64,000 bases of DNA from Oxalobacter formigenes (GTDB lineage Bacteria; Pseudomonadota; Gammaproteobacteria; Burkholderiales; Burkholderiaceae_D): the NCBI RefSeq assembly GCF_027158485.1, contig NZ_JAMKYJ010000007.1. One strand, 5' to 3'. Numbering within the stretch: position 1 is the stretch's first letter; every line of letters begins with the position of its first letter. Position numbers and translations under genes: made by a program. This document shows, one piece after another, positions 25,160 to 34,301 of this stretch. The notes beneath the pieces are model-generated. The model ran no database searches and was not told where the DNA came from. It was given only the letters and a program-made list of their open reading frames with translations.

Positions 25160-25617
25160 TGGCAGGAAAAAAAATTCCGAAAATGAAAAATGATTGTGTA
25201 TTGTGTTCGTTCAAACCTGAAGACACGGTTTTCTCGAATGCAAAATGGCGTGTGATTCAGGTAAGCGACAGGGACTATCCCGGGTTTTGCCGGGTAATCT
25301 GGAATGAACATGTTCGTGAAATGACCGATCTTGACGTTGCAGACCGGCTCGAATTGATGAATGCCATCTGGACGGTTGAGAAAATCGTCAGGGACGTCAT
25401 GCAGCCGGATAAAATCAATCTCGCTTCACTGGGCAATATGGTGCCGCATCTCCACTGGCATGTGATTCCGCGTTTTGAAAACGACAAAAATTTCCCGGAT
25501 TCCATCTGGTCGCAGACAAGGCGTGCCGTCGATGTGAATGTGATGAATGAAAGAATGGCGCGTGCATCCGGACTGAAAAATGCCCTGTGTCATGCTCTTG
25601 AAAAACAGTTTATGTAA
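25159..25617 (+). CDS. HIT family hydrolase (diadenosine polyphosphate hydrolase-like)
   Basis: The 152-residue protein has the histidine-triad motif HLHWHVIPRF (His97, His99, His101). It is similar in length and sequence to the diadenosine tetraphosphate hydrolase-like group of HIT proteins. Nucleotide hydrolase or transferase activity is expected, but the substrate is not certain. It overlaps the YqaA-like gene by one base and is 15 bases before ubiE, so all three are one operon. Confidence 0.88.
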   Translation: MAGKKIPKMKNDCVLCSFKPEDTVFSNAKWRVIQVSDRDYPGFCRVIWNEHVREMTDLDVADRLELMNAIWTVEKIVRDVMQPDKINLASLGNMVPHLHWHVIPRFENDKNFPDSIWSQTRRAVDVNVMNERMARASGLKNALCHALEKQFM

Positions 25618-25632
25618 ATTGAATCGGCTGTC

Positions 25633-26367
25633 ATGACGAAACTGACGCATTTTGGTTATCAAAAAGTTAATGAAGAAGAAAAATCGGGTAAAGTAGCCGA
25701 CGTATTCAATCACGTTGCGCAGCATTACGACCTGATGAACGATTTGATGTCGGGCGGGATGCACCGCTTGTGGAAGGCGTTTGCCGTATCGCAGGCGGGT
25801 GTGAAAGAAGGCTTCAGGGTACTGGATATCGCAGGCGGTACGGGCGATCTGACCTGGTCGTTTTCGAAACAGGTCGGTGACACCGGCGAAGTCTGGCTGA
25901 CTGATATCAATGAAACCATGCTGCAATGCGGACGCGACAAGCTTCTGAACAGGGGAGTGCTGGTTCCGACACTGGTGTGCGATGCGGAAAAATTGCCTTT
26001 TCCCGACAATTATTTCGATCGTGTTATAGTATCCTTTGGTCTCCGGAATATGACTCATAAAGAACAGGCCCTGTCTGAAATGAATCGTGTATTGAAACCC
26101 GGGGGCAAATTGCTGGTTCTGGAGTTTTCTAAAGTATGGAAGCCCCTGCAGAACCTGTACGATATTTATTCTTTTTCCGTACTGCCATGGCTTGGAAAGC
26201 ATGTGGCGAAAAGTGCGGATAGCTACCGCTATCTGGCAGAATCCATACGGGTTCATCCGGATCAGGCAACTTTACAGAAAATGATGGAAGATGCCGGGTT
26301 TGTTTGTGCCAGATTTTTCAATCTGACCGCAGGAGTGGTCGCCCTTCATACAGGCATGAAGTTATAA
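25633..26367 (+). CDS. ubiE: Ubiquinone/menaquinone C-methyltransferase UbiE
   Basis: UbiE methylates the quinone ring (2-polyprenyl-6-methoxybenzoquinol and demethylmenaquinol) with SAM. The 244-residue protein has the SAM motif VLDIAGGTGDLTW, DYFDRVIVSFGLRNM and KPGGKLLVLEFSK. It lies at the start of a quinone block with Tim44-like and ubiB genes. Confidence 0.96.
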   Translation: MTKLTHFGYQKVNEEEKSGKVADVFNHVAQHYDLMNDLMSGGMHRLWKAFAVSQAGVKEGFRVLDIAGGTGDLTWSFSKQVGDTGEVWLTDINETMLQCGRDKLLNRGVLVPTLVCDAEKLPFPDNYFDRVIVSFGLRNMTHKEQALSEMNRVLKPGGKLLVLEFSKVWKPLQNLYDIYSFSVLPWLGKHVAKSADSYRYLAESIRVHPDQATLQKMMEDAGFVCARFFNLTAGVVALHTGMKL

Positions 26368-26376
26368 AGGAGATTT

Positions 26377-27294
26377 ATGAAAAAGTTTTTGCTTGCATTC
26401 GTTCTGGTAGCCAGTTTGTCGTCAATGGTGATGACGGACGTTCATGCAAGAAGATTTGGAGGCGGCTCGTTCGGACGCCAGTCTTCCAATATCGGCAGAA
26501 TCGCACCGATGCAAAGGAGCATGCCGAACCAGCAGGCTCAGCAGGCCCAGCGTGCAGCCAATCAGTCGCAGGCAGCCAATGCGGCCAGACCGGCCAGCCG
26601 CTGGGGTGGTATTCTGGGCGGTGCATTGCTCGGCCTCGGGCTGGGAGCGCTGTTAAGTCATATGGGCATTGGCGGCGATTTTGCAGGCATGATCAGCACG
26701 GTATTGATGCTCGCTCTCATTTTCTTTGCCATCCGCTTCCTCATGCGTCGTTTTACCGGAAGGGGTAAGCCGCAGGATCAGACAGCTTATGCGTCACAAT
26801 ATAATGACAACGGCTATAACCAGTCGTCCACTCCGGAAATCGGTTCGGGATTGCCGCATCAATATGCAGGAAACCAGACTGTAAATACGGGTTCCGGAAT
26901 GCAAAACGACAACTGGGGAATTCCGGTTGATTTTGATGTGCCCGCTTTCCTGCGCGCGGCCAAATCGTATTACATCCGGATGCAGGCAGCCTGGGACAAG
27001 GCGGATATTCATGATATCCATGAATTCACGACGCCTGAAATGTTTGCTGAAATGAAGCTTCAGTTGCAGGAACGTGGACCGGGTCCGAACATCACCGATG
27101 TCGTTTCTCTGGATGCCGAATTGCTCGGTATTGAAACGCTGAACAATGAATATATGGCCAGCGTGAAATTCTCGGGAATGATCAGGGAATCCGAAGGGGC
27201 TCCGGCTGAGCCGTTTGCGGAAGTCTGGAATATGACGCGCCCGATTTCAAAAGAAGGTGGCTGGGTTCTGGCAGGCATTCAGCAGCTGTCCTGA
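26377..27294 (+). CDS. Tim44-like domain membrane protein
   Basis: The 305-residue protein has a Sec signal (residues 1-25, ending in HAR), a low-complexity Gln/Ala-rich section, and one or two membrane helices at about residues 77-127 with a Gly-rich LGGALLGLGLGALLSHMG. A Tim44-like (NTF2-fold) domain occupies the last 110 residues. The ribosome-binding site AAAGGAG is strong. It sits between ubiE and ubiB in betaproteobacteria generally. A role in quinone or membrane-protein assembly is a guess from place. An intrinsic terminator follows. Confidence 0.85.
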   Translation: MKKFLLAFVLVASLSSMVMTDVHARRFGGGSFGRQSSNIGRIAPMQRSMPNQQAQQAQRAANQSQAANAARPASRWGGILGGALLGLGLGALLSHMGIGGDFAGMISTVLMLALIFFAIRFLMRRFTGRGKPQDQTAYASQYNDNGYNQSSTPEIGSGLPHQYAGNQTVNTGSGMQNDNWGIPVDFDVPAFLRAAKSYYIRMQAAWDKADIHDIHEFTTPEMFAEMKLQLQERGPGPNITDVVSLDAELLGIETLNNEYMASVKFSGMIRESEGAPAEPFAEVWNMTRPISKEGGWVLAGIQQLS

Positions 27295-27319
27295 AAAATG
27301 GCCTGACGTATGCCGTGAT

Positions 27320-27360
27320 AAAACCGTCCGATCATCAAACGCGGACGGTTTTATTTTTTT
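27320..27360 (+). terminator. Intrinsic terminator after the Tim44-like gene
   Basis: Stem ACCGTCCG/CGGACGGT with a ten-base loop followed by TTTTATTTTTTT. It ends the yqaA-HIT-ubiE-Tim44 transcript, so ubiB needs its own promoter. Confidence 0.85.
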
Positions 27361-27482
27361 CGGGGAATGCAAATTCTTTGTTTTTTGCCGACAAAACCGG
27401 TAGTCATTCACAGGAAAATAACATATCGTATCCGGATGAGTGATCGAATACCGACAACAATGCTGATGGGAGTGATTGAGTA

Positions 27483-29045
27483 ATGCGAAAAGTCTGGCGA
27501 CTGATCGTTATTTTTTACATCCTGTTCCGATATGGGCTGGACGAAATGGCTGTTTCGTACATCCCGAGCCAGCGTTTTGTCTTCTTTTACCGGCGAGTGT
27601 TTTTCTGGCGGAATCTGTCGGTTCCACCGGGGGTCAGACTGAGGCTGGCGCTGGAAAATCTCGGGCCCATATTCATCAAATTCGGACAGATGCTGTCAAC
27701 CCGGAGGGATTTGCTGCCCGGTGACATTGCGGATGAATTGTCAAAACTTCAGGACAGGGTTCCACCTTTCGATTCCAATGTAGCCGTCGAGCAGATAACC
27801 CGGTATCTTGGCGCGCCTCCGGAAGAGTTGTTCGCATCTTTTGACCGAATCCCGGTTGCATCCGCTTCCGTTGCACAAGTTCATTTTGCGAAATTGCATA
27901 ACGGGCATGAGGTTGCCGTCAAGGTATTGCGCCCTGAAATGCAAAAGCGGATCGGTCGTGACATCGAACTGATGTATGTTTTTGCGGCTTTGGGGGAAAA
28001 ATTCTGGAAAGACGGCAAGCGCCTGCGCCTGTCTGCTGTGGTTCACGAGTTCGACAAATCCCTTCACGATGAACTTGACCTGATGCGCGAAGCGGCCAAT
28101 TACAGCCAGTTGCGTCGTAATTTTGCCGATTCCGAAACCCTGGTCGTGCCTGAAATATTCTGGGATTACTGCTCTACCAATGTCATTGTGATGGAACGGA
28201 TGTATGGCATTCCCATTTCGCAGATCGATCGCCTGAAGGAAGCCGGATTCGATCTGAAAAAACTGGCGAATGACGGCGTAGAGATTTTTTTGACGCAGGT
28301 TTTCAGGGATGCTTTTTTTCATGCCGACATGCATCCGGGCAACATCCTCATTTCAACTGAACCGTCCACCTACGGCAAGTATGTCGCGCTCGACCTGGGG
28401 ATTGTCGGAATGCTGGACGATTTTGACAAGGAATATCTTTCAAAGAATTTTCTGGCTTTTTTCCGGCGCGATTACAAAATGGTTGCCGAGGCGAACATTG
28501 AATCCGGCTGGGCTCCTCCGGGAACCAGTGTGGTAGAGCTGGAAGCGGCCGTTCGCGTGTGTTGTGAGCCCATGATCGACCGTCCTCTTAAAGATTTTTC
28601 TTTTGGGCTGGTCTTGATGCGGTTGTTCCAGACTTCGCGCAGGTTCAATATCGAAGTCCAGCCCCAGCTGGTTCTGTTACAAAAAACCATGCTGAATATC
28701 GAAGGGCTTGGACGTCAGCTCGATCCCGATCTGGATCTCTGGAAAACAGCCAAGCCTTTCCTTGAAGACTGGATGGACCGGCAGGTCGGTGTTCGTGGCA
28801 TGATCGACCGTTTCAAGCTGGAGGCGGTCAATTACGGGCAGATTCTTCCCCAGTTACCGCGATTGCTTGCCGAAGCGCTGAAAAATGTTGCCAAACCGGA
28901 TGACAGAAGCGAATTGCTCGACCAGCTGATTGTCGAGCAAAAGAAAATCAATGGACGGCTGAACAGTTTCCTGTATTTTGCAGGAGGTCTTCTGTTCGGA
29001 ATCCTGCTTGTCAAAATCCTGTTTAACTGGCGATTTTTTCTGTAA
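27483..29045 (+). CDS. ubiB: Ubiquinone biosynthesis protein kinase-like UbiB
   Basis: UbiB is the atypical ABC1/ADCK kinase-like protein needed for coenzyme Q synthesis. The 520-residue protein has the KFGQ motif (FIKFGQMLSTRRDLLP), ASASVAQVH with the Ala-rich loop, the catalytic lysine in VAVKVLRPEMQ, and HADMHPGNIL. Two C-terminal membrane helices end with a basic tail. In many relatives ubiJ (SCP2 domain) comes directly before it; here it is absent, with a terminator in its place. Confidence 0.96.
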   Translation: MRKVWRLIVIFYILFRYGLDEMAVSYIPSQRFVFFYRRVFFWRNLSVPPGVRLRLALENLGPIFIKFGQMLSTRRDLLPGDIADELSKLQDRVPPFDSNVAVEQITRYLGAPPEELFASFDRIPVASASVAQVHFAKLHNGHEVAVKVLRPEMQKRIGRDIELMYVFAALGEKFWKDGKRLRLSAVVHEFDKSLHDELDLMREAANYSQLRRNFADSETLVVPEIFWDYCSTNVIVMERMYGIPISQIDRLKEAGFDLKKLANDGVEIFLTQVFRDAFFHADMHPGNILISTEPSTYGKYVALDLGIVGMLDDFDKEYLSKNFLAFFRRDYKMVAEANIESGWAPPGTSVVELEAAVRVCCEPMIDRPLKDFSFGLVLMRLFQTSRRFNIEVQPQLVLLQKTMLNIEGLGRQLDPDLDLWKTAKPFLEDWMDRQVGVRGMIDRFKLEAVNYGQILPQLPRLLAEALKNVAKPDDRSELLDQLIVEQKKINGRLNSFLYFAGGLLFGILLVKILFNWRFFL

Positions 29046-29085
29046 AAATTTCAGCCTGTTTCCATTTGTCAAAATAAAACAACGG

Positions 29086-29132
29086 CCTCTGATTTCGGTT
29101 CCTCTAAAACCATGAAATCAGGCGTTTTTTTT
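29086..29132 (+). terminator. Intrinsic terminator after ubiB
   Basis: CTGATTTC pairs with GAAATCAG, with an inner GGTT/AACC pairing and an AT bulge, followed by T8. It is 40 bases after the ubiB stop codon. Confidence 0.75.
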
Positions 29133-29156
29133 CGCATTAAATTTCTCATCTGACAG

Positions 29157-29162
29157 TATAAT
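29157..29162 (+). promoter_or_regulatory. Candidate -10 of the sodium:solute symporter gene
   Basis: A perfect TATAAT 40 bases before the ATG and directly downstream of the ubiB terminator. A weak TTCGCA lies 20 bases upstream. Confidence 0.37.
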
Positions 29163-29202
29163 TTGCAGCGTTTTCAACGCGTCGTTCTTTTTATGCTTTC
29201 AT

Positions 29203-30642
29203 ATGAATACTCTCATCTGGTTCGTAGTCCTGTACTGGATCGTTTCCGTCGGTATAGGTATTTATGCGGCGCGTTATGTCAGGAATTCAAAAGATTTTGC
29301 CGTTGCGGGGCGTTCCTTGCCCATGGCCGTTGTAACAGCAATGGTTTTTGCCACCTGGTTCGGTTCTGAAGCGGTTCTCGGCATTCCTGCCACATTCGTT
29401 CAAAAAGGGTTTGTAGGGGTCATTGCCGATCCGTTCGGTTCGGCCATGTGCCTGATCATCGTCGGTCTCGTTTTTGCAAAACGTCTGTACCGGATGAACC
29501 TGATGACGATCAGCGATTATTACAAGAATCGTTACGGTCGCGCCGTCGAGATTATCGTTTCCCTTTGTATCGTCATTTCCTATCTTGGCTGGGTGGCTGC
29601 CCAGATCAAGGCGCTCGGTCTGGTCTTCAATGTCGTTTCCGGAGGCGCCATTTCCATGAATACCGGGATGATCATCGGTTCGGTCAGTGTGTTGGTTTAC
29701 ACCCTGATGGGGGGCATGTGGTCAGTTGCCATTACCGATTTTCTCCAGATGATCATCATTGTGATCGGTATCATCTACATCAGCTGGGAAGTGTCCGGAA
29801 TGGTGGGCGGTGCCGAGATGGTCGTGCGCCATGCGGCAGAAGCGGGCAAGTTGCGGATATGGCCCAAACCCGAGTTAAGGGATATCCTCTGGTTCTTCGG
29901 GGCGTGGGTTACCCTGATGTTCGGTTCGATTCCCCAACAGGACGTTTTCCAGCGTGTCGCTTCTTCCAAAAATGAAAACGTGGCGAGAAACGCATCGATT
30001 GTCGGGGGCGTGTTCTATCTTCTGTTTGCCCTGATCCCGATGTTCTTGTGTTATTCGGCCATGCTGATCGACCCGGTTCTGGTGGAAAGTCTGATCGACA
30101 AGGATTCACAGATGATCCTGCCGATGATGATCATGACCTATATGCCGGTTTTCGCACAGGTCATGTTTTTCGGTGCCTTGCTGTCCGCAATCAAGAGCTG
30201 CGCAAGCGCTACCTTGCTGGCTCCATCCGTCACTTTTTCCGAAAATGTGATGAAGGAAATTCTGCCTAATCTTTCCGACAAGCAGTCGCTTTTGATGATG
30301 CGTCTGGTCGTGCTGGTATTTGCGGTAATCGTGACGGTATTCGCCATGAATTCCAATTCGAGTATCTTCGAAATGGTGGAGGATGCCTATAAAATTACAC
30401 TTGTCGCCGCATTCGTGCCACTGGTTGCCGGTTTTTTCTGGAAATACGCAAACCGGCATGGTGCACTGACTTCCATGATTGCAGGACTGGTATCATGGAT
30501 CGGCATGGAAATTCTCTGTCCGGACTGGACGATGCCCCCACAACTGGTTGGGCTTGTCATGAGCGTGATCGGCATGATTGCCGGTTCACTTGTGTCTCTT
30601 AAATTGCGCAAGGAAACCGAAGCCCGAAACGTATCGGTGTAA
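29203..30642 (+). CDS. Sodium:solute symporter family transporter
   Basis: The 479-residue protein has about 13 predicted membrane helices and the SSS family signatures, for example GRSLP and FATWFGSEAVLG in the first helices and the YTLMGGMWSVAITDFLQ segment. It is a sodium-coupled importer; relatives carry sugars, amino acids, carboxylates or vitamins, and the sequence does not reveal which. It has its own promoter and terminator environment. It interrupts the ubiB-fmdB neighbourhood found in related bacteria, so it looks like a later insertion. Confidence 0.88.
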   Translation: MNTLIWFVVLYWIVSVGIGIYAARYVRNSKDFAVAGRSLPMAVVTAMVFATWFGSEAVLGIPATFVQKGFVGVIADPFGSAMCLIIVGLVFAKRLYRMNLMTISDYYKNRYGRAVEIIVSLCIVISYLGWVAAQIKALGLVFNVVSGGAISMNTGMIIGSVSVLVYTLMGGMWSVAITDFLQMIIIVIGIIYISWEVSGMVGGAEMVVRHAAEAGKLRIWPKPELRDILWFFGAWVTLMFGSIPQQDVFQRVASSKNENVARNASIVGGVFYLLFALIPMFLCYSAMLIDPVLVESLIDKDSQMILPMMIMTYMPVFAQVMFFGALLSAIKSCASATLLAPSVTFSENVMKEILPNLSDKQSLLMMRLVVLVFAVIVTVFAMNSNSSIFEMVEDAYKITLVAAFVPLVAGFFWKYANRHGALTSMIAGLVSWIGMEILCPDWTMPPQLVGLVMSVIGMIAGSLVSLKLRKETEARNVSV

Positions 30643-30697
30643 TTCTTTTTAAAAAGAACTATAATTTCAGGATTTCGGGAGTTTTTGGAGTAAAAAA

Positions 30698-30955
30698 ATG
30701 CCAATTTATGCTTATCGTTGTGATGATTGCGGTTTTTCCAAGGATGTACTGCAAAAATTGTCTGATCAACCGCTTACGATTTGTCCTTCCTGCGGTAAAG
30801 AGAGCTTCAAGAAACAATTGACCTGCGCATCGTTTCAGCTGAAAGGATCCGGCTGGTATGAAACCGACTTCAAGAACAGCGGCAGTGATCATTCCGCAGG
30901 TTCAGGTTGCAGTTGCTGTCCCATGAGTAATCCGGACACGGGATCTTGCGGTTGA
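30698..30955 (+). CDS. FmdB family zinc-ribbon protein
   Basis: The 85-residue protein has the FmdB start MPIYAYRCDDCG with Cys8 and Cys11, then a second pair Cys29 and Cys32 in CPSCGK, forming a zinc ribbon. A Cys-rich tail (CSCCPM) follows. It is a putative regulatory protein of unknown role. It lies 110 bases before aspS, as in relatives, though the intervening DUF502 gene is missing. Confidence 0.86.
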   Translation: MPIYAYRCDDCGFSKDVLQKLSDQPLTICPSCGKESFKKQLTCASFQLKGSGWYETDFKNSGSDHSAGSGCSCCPMSNPDTGSCG

Positions 30956-30961
30956 TTTATG

Positions 30962-30986
30962 GCAGGTCCGTTTTTACCGGGCCTGC
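30962..30986 (+). terminator. Possible hairpin after the FmdB-type gene
   Basis: GCAGGTCCG pairs with CGGGCCTGC, with one T-G pair, over a short T-rich loop. No T-run follows, so its role as a terminator is uncertain. Confidence 0.4.
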
Positions 30987-31073
30987 TAACTGATTTCAGA
31001 ATTATATGAAAGGGCGTTCTGTTTTCCGGTATCGCCCTGAAGTTGAAACCTTATTGATAAAAAGTTGATATTT

Positions 31074-32891
31074 ATGTCCATGCGAACAAATTATTGTGGC
31101 CTTACTACCGAGAAGATGCTCGGTCAGACTGTAACACTATGCGGCTGGGTGCACCGGCGCCGTGATCATGGCGGGATCATATTTATCGACTTGAGAGACC
31201 GTGAAGGTCTGGTTCAGGTTGTCTGCGATCCGGACAGGCCGGACGTTTTCAAGGTGGCTGAATCGGTTCGTAACGAATTCTGTCTTCAGGTGACCGGTAT
31301 CGTTCGCGAACGGCCACAGGGCACGGTCAATGAAAACCTGACCTCGGGACGTATTGAAGTGTTCTGTGAAAAACTGGAAGTGCTGAATCCGTCGGTTACC
31401 CCTCCGTTCCAGCTGGATGATGAACACCTCTCCGAAACGACCCGTCTGACGCACCGTGTTCTCGATCTGCGCCGTCCGCAAATGCAGAACAATTTGCGTT
31501 TGCGTTACAAGGTTGCGATGGAAACGCGCAAATATCTGGATGAAAACGGCTTTATCGATATCGAAACACCGATGTTGACGAAATCGACACCGGAAGGTGC
31601 CCGCGATTATCTGGTTCCTTCCCGTGTCAATCCGGGTGAATTTTTCGCTTTGCCGCAATCGCCACAGCTGTTCAAACAGTTGCTGATGGTTGCCGGTTTC
31701 GACCGTTATTACCAGATCACGAAATGTTTCCGCGACGAAGATTTGCGTGCAGACCGCCAGCCGGAGTTTACCCAGATCGACTGCGAAATGTCGTTTGTTG
31801 AAGAACAGGAAATCCGCGATCTGTTTGAAAACATGATCCGTGGCATCTTCAAGAAAACGATGGACGTCGATTTGCCGAATCCATTCCCGGTCATGACGCA
31901 TGAACTGGCGATGGCCAAATATGGTTCCGACAAACCCGACCTGCGCGTCAAACTGGAATTCACCGAGCTGACCGACGTCATGAAAGACGTGCCGTTCAAG
32001 GTATTTTCCAATGCCGCCAACATGCAGGGCGGTCGCGTTGTCGCCCTTCTCGTTCCGGGTGGCTCCGCTGAAGGTTCCGGCATGCCGCGTTCGGAAATCG
32101 ATTCCTATACCCAGTTCGTCGGTATCTACGGCGCGAAAGGTCTGGCCTATATCCGCGTTAACGATATCGAAAAAGGTGCGGCTGGCCTGCAATCGCCTAT
32201 CGTCAAGAACCTGACGGAAGAATCCATCAAACAGATTCTTGAACGCACCGGTGCCAAAAATGGCGACCTGATTTTCTTCGGTGCCGACAAGGCACGGGTC
32301 GTCAACGATGCCATGGGTGCCTTGAGAAACAAAATCGGCTATTCCGACTTCGGTCATGCAAACGGCCTGTTCGACGAAGCATGGGCTCCATTGTGGGTTA
32401 TCGATTTCCCGATGTTCGAATACAGCGAAAGCGATAATCGCTGGGCTGCCTGCCATCATCCGTTCACGTCACCAAAAGACGGTCATGAAGACTACCTTGA
32501 AAGTGATCCGGGCCGTTGCCTTTCCAAGGCTTATGACATGGTTCTGAATGGTTGGGAACTGGGTGGCGGTTCAATCCGTATTCACAAGGAAGAAGTCCAG
32601 AGCAAGGTTTTCAGGGCATTGAAGATCAGTGACACCGAAGCACAGGAAAAATTCGGCTTCCTGCTGGATGCGCTCCAGTATGGTGCCCCTCCACATGGTG
32701 GCCTGGCTTTCGGTCTGGATCGTCTGGTAACCCTGATGACGCGCTCCGATTCCATTCGTGATGTGATTGCATTCCCGAAAACACAGCGTGCGCAATGTCT
32801 GTTGACGCAGGCACCGTCTGAAGTCGGTGAAAAACAGTTGCAGGAACTGCATATCCGCTTGAGAAAAATAGAAACCACTCAACCAGCCTAA
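31074..32891 (+). CDS. aspS: Aspartate-tRNA ligase
   Basis: AspRS charges tRNA-Asp with aspartate. The 605-residue protein has the OB-fold anticodon domain first (GWVHRRRDHGGIIFIDLRDR), then class II motifs: the FRDEDLRADRQPEFTQID motif 2 and the GLAFGLDRLV motif 3, with the bacterial GAD insertion between. The ATG at 31074 is chosen; a TTG at 31065 also exists. In many betaproteobacteria this enzyme is nondiscriminating and also charges tRNA-Asn for GatCAB, which I cannot judge here. Confidence 0.97.
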   Translation: MSMRTNYCGLTTEKMLGQTVTLCGWVHRRRDHGGIIFIDLRDREGLVQVVCDPDRPDVFKVAESVRNEFCLQVTGIVRERPQGTVNENLTSGRIEVFCEKLEVLNPSVTPPFQLDDEHLSETTRLTHRVLDLRRPQMQNNLRLRYKVAMETRKYLDENGFIDIETPMLTKSTPEGARDYLVPSRVNPGEFFALPQSPQLFKQLLMVAGFDRYYQITKCFRDEDLRADRQPEFTQIDCEMSFVEEQEIRDLFENMIRGIFKKTMDVDLPNPFPVMTHELAMAKYGSDKPDLRVKLEFTELTDVMKDVPFKVFSNAANMQGGRVVALLVPGGSAEGSGMPRSEIDSYTQFVGIYGAKGLAYIRVNDIEKGAAGLQSPIVKNLTEESIKQILERTGAKNGDLIFFGADKARVVNDAMGALRNKIGYSDFGHANGLFDEAWAPLWVIDFPMFEYSESDNRWAACHHPFTSPKDGHEDYLESDPGRCLSKAYDMVLNGWELGGGSIRIHKEEVQSKVFRALKISDTEAQEKFGFLLDALQYGAPPHGGLAFGLDRLVTLMTRSDSIRDVIAFPKTQRAQCLLTQAPSEVGEKQLQELHIRLRKIETTQPA

Positions 32892-32896
32892 GAGGA

Positions 32897-32925
32897 AAGG
32901 GAGCTTGAACGCTCCCTTCTTTCAT
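32897..32925 (+). terminator. Hairpin between aspS and nudB
   Basis: AAGGGAGC pairs exactly with GCTCCCTT around a six-base loop, with CTTTC after it. It starts six bases after the aspS stop codon and ends near the nudB start, so it may be a weak terminator or affect nudB translation. Confidence 0.5.
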
Positions 32926-32932
32926 CTTGAAC

Positions 32933-33412
32933 GTGAACTACAAAATTCCACAATCGGTTCTGGTCGTCATTTACACGAAAGAACTGGATGTCCTGTTGAT
33001 CGAGCGTGCCGATCGCCCGGGGTTCTGGCAATCGGTGACTGGTTCGCGGGATTCGCTGTCGGAACCGCTTGAACAGACGGCGGTGAGGGAAGTGTTTGAA
33101 GAAACCGGCATCAAGGTTGTCCAGTCAGTTCAAAGCGTATCCGATCATGAAGTGTCTCTTGATTGTCTCGAAGACTGGAAAATCGACAATGTGTTTGAAA
33201 TTTTCTCGGTCTGGAGACATCGTTTCGCACCCGGAGTTACCGAAAATACAGAACATGTTTTCGGTTTGCAGGTTCCTGAAAAATTCCCGGTGGTACTCGC
33301 GCCAAGGGAACATTTGAATTCGATATGGTTGCCATACAGGGAAGCGGCGGAAAAATGCTTTTCCCATACCAATAAAGACGCCATTTTGCGTTTGCCGGAG
33401 CACGTAAAATGA
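32933..33412 (+). CDS. nudB: Dihydroneopterin triphosphate pyrophosphatase NudB
   Basis: NudB is a Nudix enzyme of folate synthesis that removes pyrophosphate from dihydroneopterin triphosphate. The Nudix box with REVFEETGI is present, with one extra residue in its first spacer, a form common in this group. The gene uses GTG (32933) or TTG (32927) as start, with no good ribosome-binding site. It follows aspS closely and is probably co-transcribed. Length is about 160 residues. Confidence 0.88.
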   Translation: MNYKIPQSVLVVIYTKELDVLLIERADRPGFWQSVTGSRDSLSEPLEQTAVREVFEETGIKVVQSVQSVSDHEVSLDCLEDWKIDNVFEIFSVWRHRFAPGVTENTEHVFGLQVPEKFPVVLAPREHLNSIWLPYREAAEKCFSHTNKDAILRLPEHVK

Positions 33413-33447
33413 TATGCTGAAGTGCAGGACGGACGAAAAGGGAATGT

Positions 33448-33480
33448 AAAAAACCAGCCTCAATGAAGGCTGGTTTTTTT
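33448..33480. terminator. Bidirectional terminator between nudB and the parvulin gene
   Basis: Stem ACCAGCCT/AGGCTGGT with A6 on the left and T7 on the right, between convergent genes. Confidence 0.88.
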
Positions 33481-33494
33481 GTTCAGGAAGAAAC

Positions 33495-34280
33495 TTACTG
33501 GATTTTCGCTTCTTTCATCAGGCCCATTTCATATTCCTGCCATTTTCTATACTGCATGGAGGCTTTCAGTTTAGGCTTGATCTGTTCATAAGTCGGGATT
33601 TTCACTTTCTGTGAATCGACTACCTTGATGATGTGATAACCGAATTCGGTTTGAACAGGGGTCTTGCTGACCTGGCCTTTTTTCAGCGATACCATTGCAT
33701 CGGAAAATGGCTTGACGAGATCGCCAGCAGTGGCCCAGCCCATGTCGCCGCCCCGGGCAGCGGATGCCTTATCCAGGGATTTTTCCTGTGCCAGTTTTTC
33801 AAAGCTGGCTGGGTTTTTGCTTACCTGTTTAATGATGCTGTCGGCTGTGGCCTTGTCCTTGACCAGAATGTGCTTGACGTGATATTCCGTCTGGCCTTTC
33901 TGCATTTTGACAAGACGGTCGTATTCGGCCTTGACTTCATTGTCGCTGACCGGATTCTTCGTGACATAGTTGTTTCTTAAGGTATCGATCAGGATGGAGC
34001 GTCTTGCCATTTCCATCTGTTTTTTGACGGCGTCGGTTGATGCCAGGTTCTGTTTTTCAGCTTCCTGCAGCAGTACTTCGCCAACAATTAGCTGAGTCTT
34101 GATATTGTTTCTCAACTCAGGAGTGTCTTTTCCTCCCTGTTTGACGACCTCCTTGACCGCTTCATCGGAATAAGAGGATGGGATGGCCTTGCCATTTACA
34201 ACAGCCACGTTTTGAGCGAATGCAGCAAAGGAAACGAAAGAAAGCGACAAAGTGCTTAAAACCAGTGCTTTTTTAATCAT
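33495..34280 (-). CDS. Periplasmic peptidyl-prolyl isomerase of the parvulin type
   Basis: The 261-residue protein begins at an ATG (34280) with a Sec signal ending FAAFAQ. The N-terminal chaperone-like domain is SurA/PrsA-like and the parvulin domain lies at about residues 120-225 with VKHILVKDKATADSI, SLDKASAARGGDMGW and FGYHIIKV. It helps fold secreted and outer-membrane proteins. A longer start at 34301 puts residues before the signal and is less likely. It is monocistronic, ended by a strong terminator. Confidence 0.9.
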   Translation of the reverse strand: MIKKALVLSTLSLSFVSFAAFAQNVAVVNGKAIPSSYSDEAVKEVVKQGGKDTPELRNNIKTQLIVGEVLLQEAEKQNLASTDAVKKQMEMARRSILIDTLRNNYVTKNPVSDNEVKAEYDRLVKMQKGQTEYHVKHILVKDKATADSIIKQVSKNPASFEKLAQEKSLDKASAARGGDMGWATAGDLVKPFSDAMVSLKKGQVSKTPVQTEFGYHIIKVVDSQKVKIPTYEQIKPKLKASMQYRKWQEYEMGLMKEAKIQ

Positions 34281-34301
34281 AAGAGTTCCTAGTAAAGTCA
34301 A

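Noticed and set aside
31137..32459. Long minus-strand ORF (440 codons) opposite aspS
   Set aside because: Antisense of a conserved gene, no recognisable domain.
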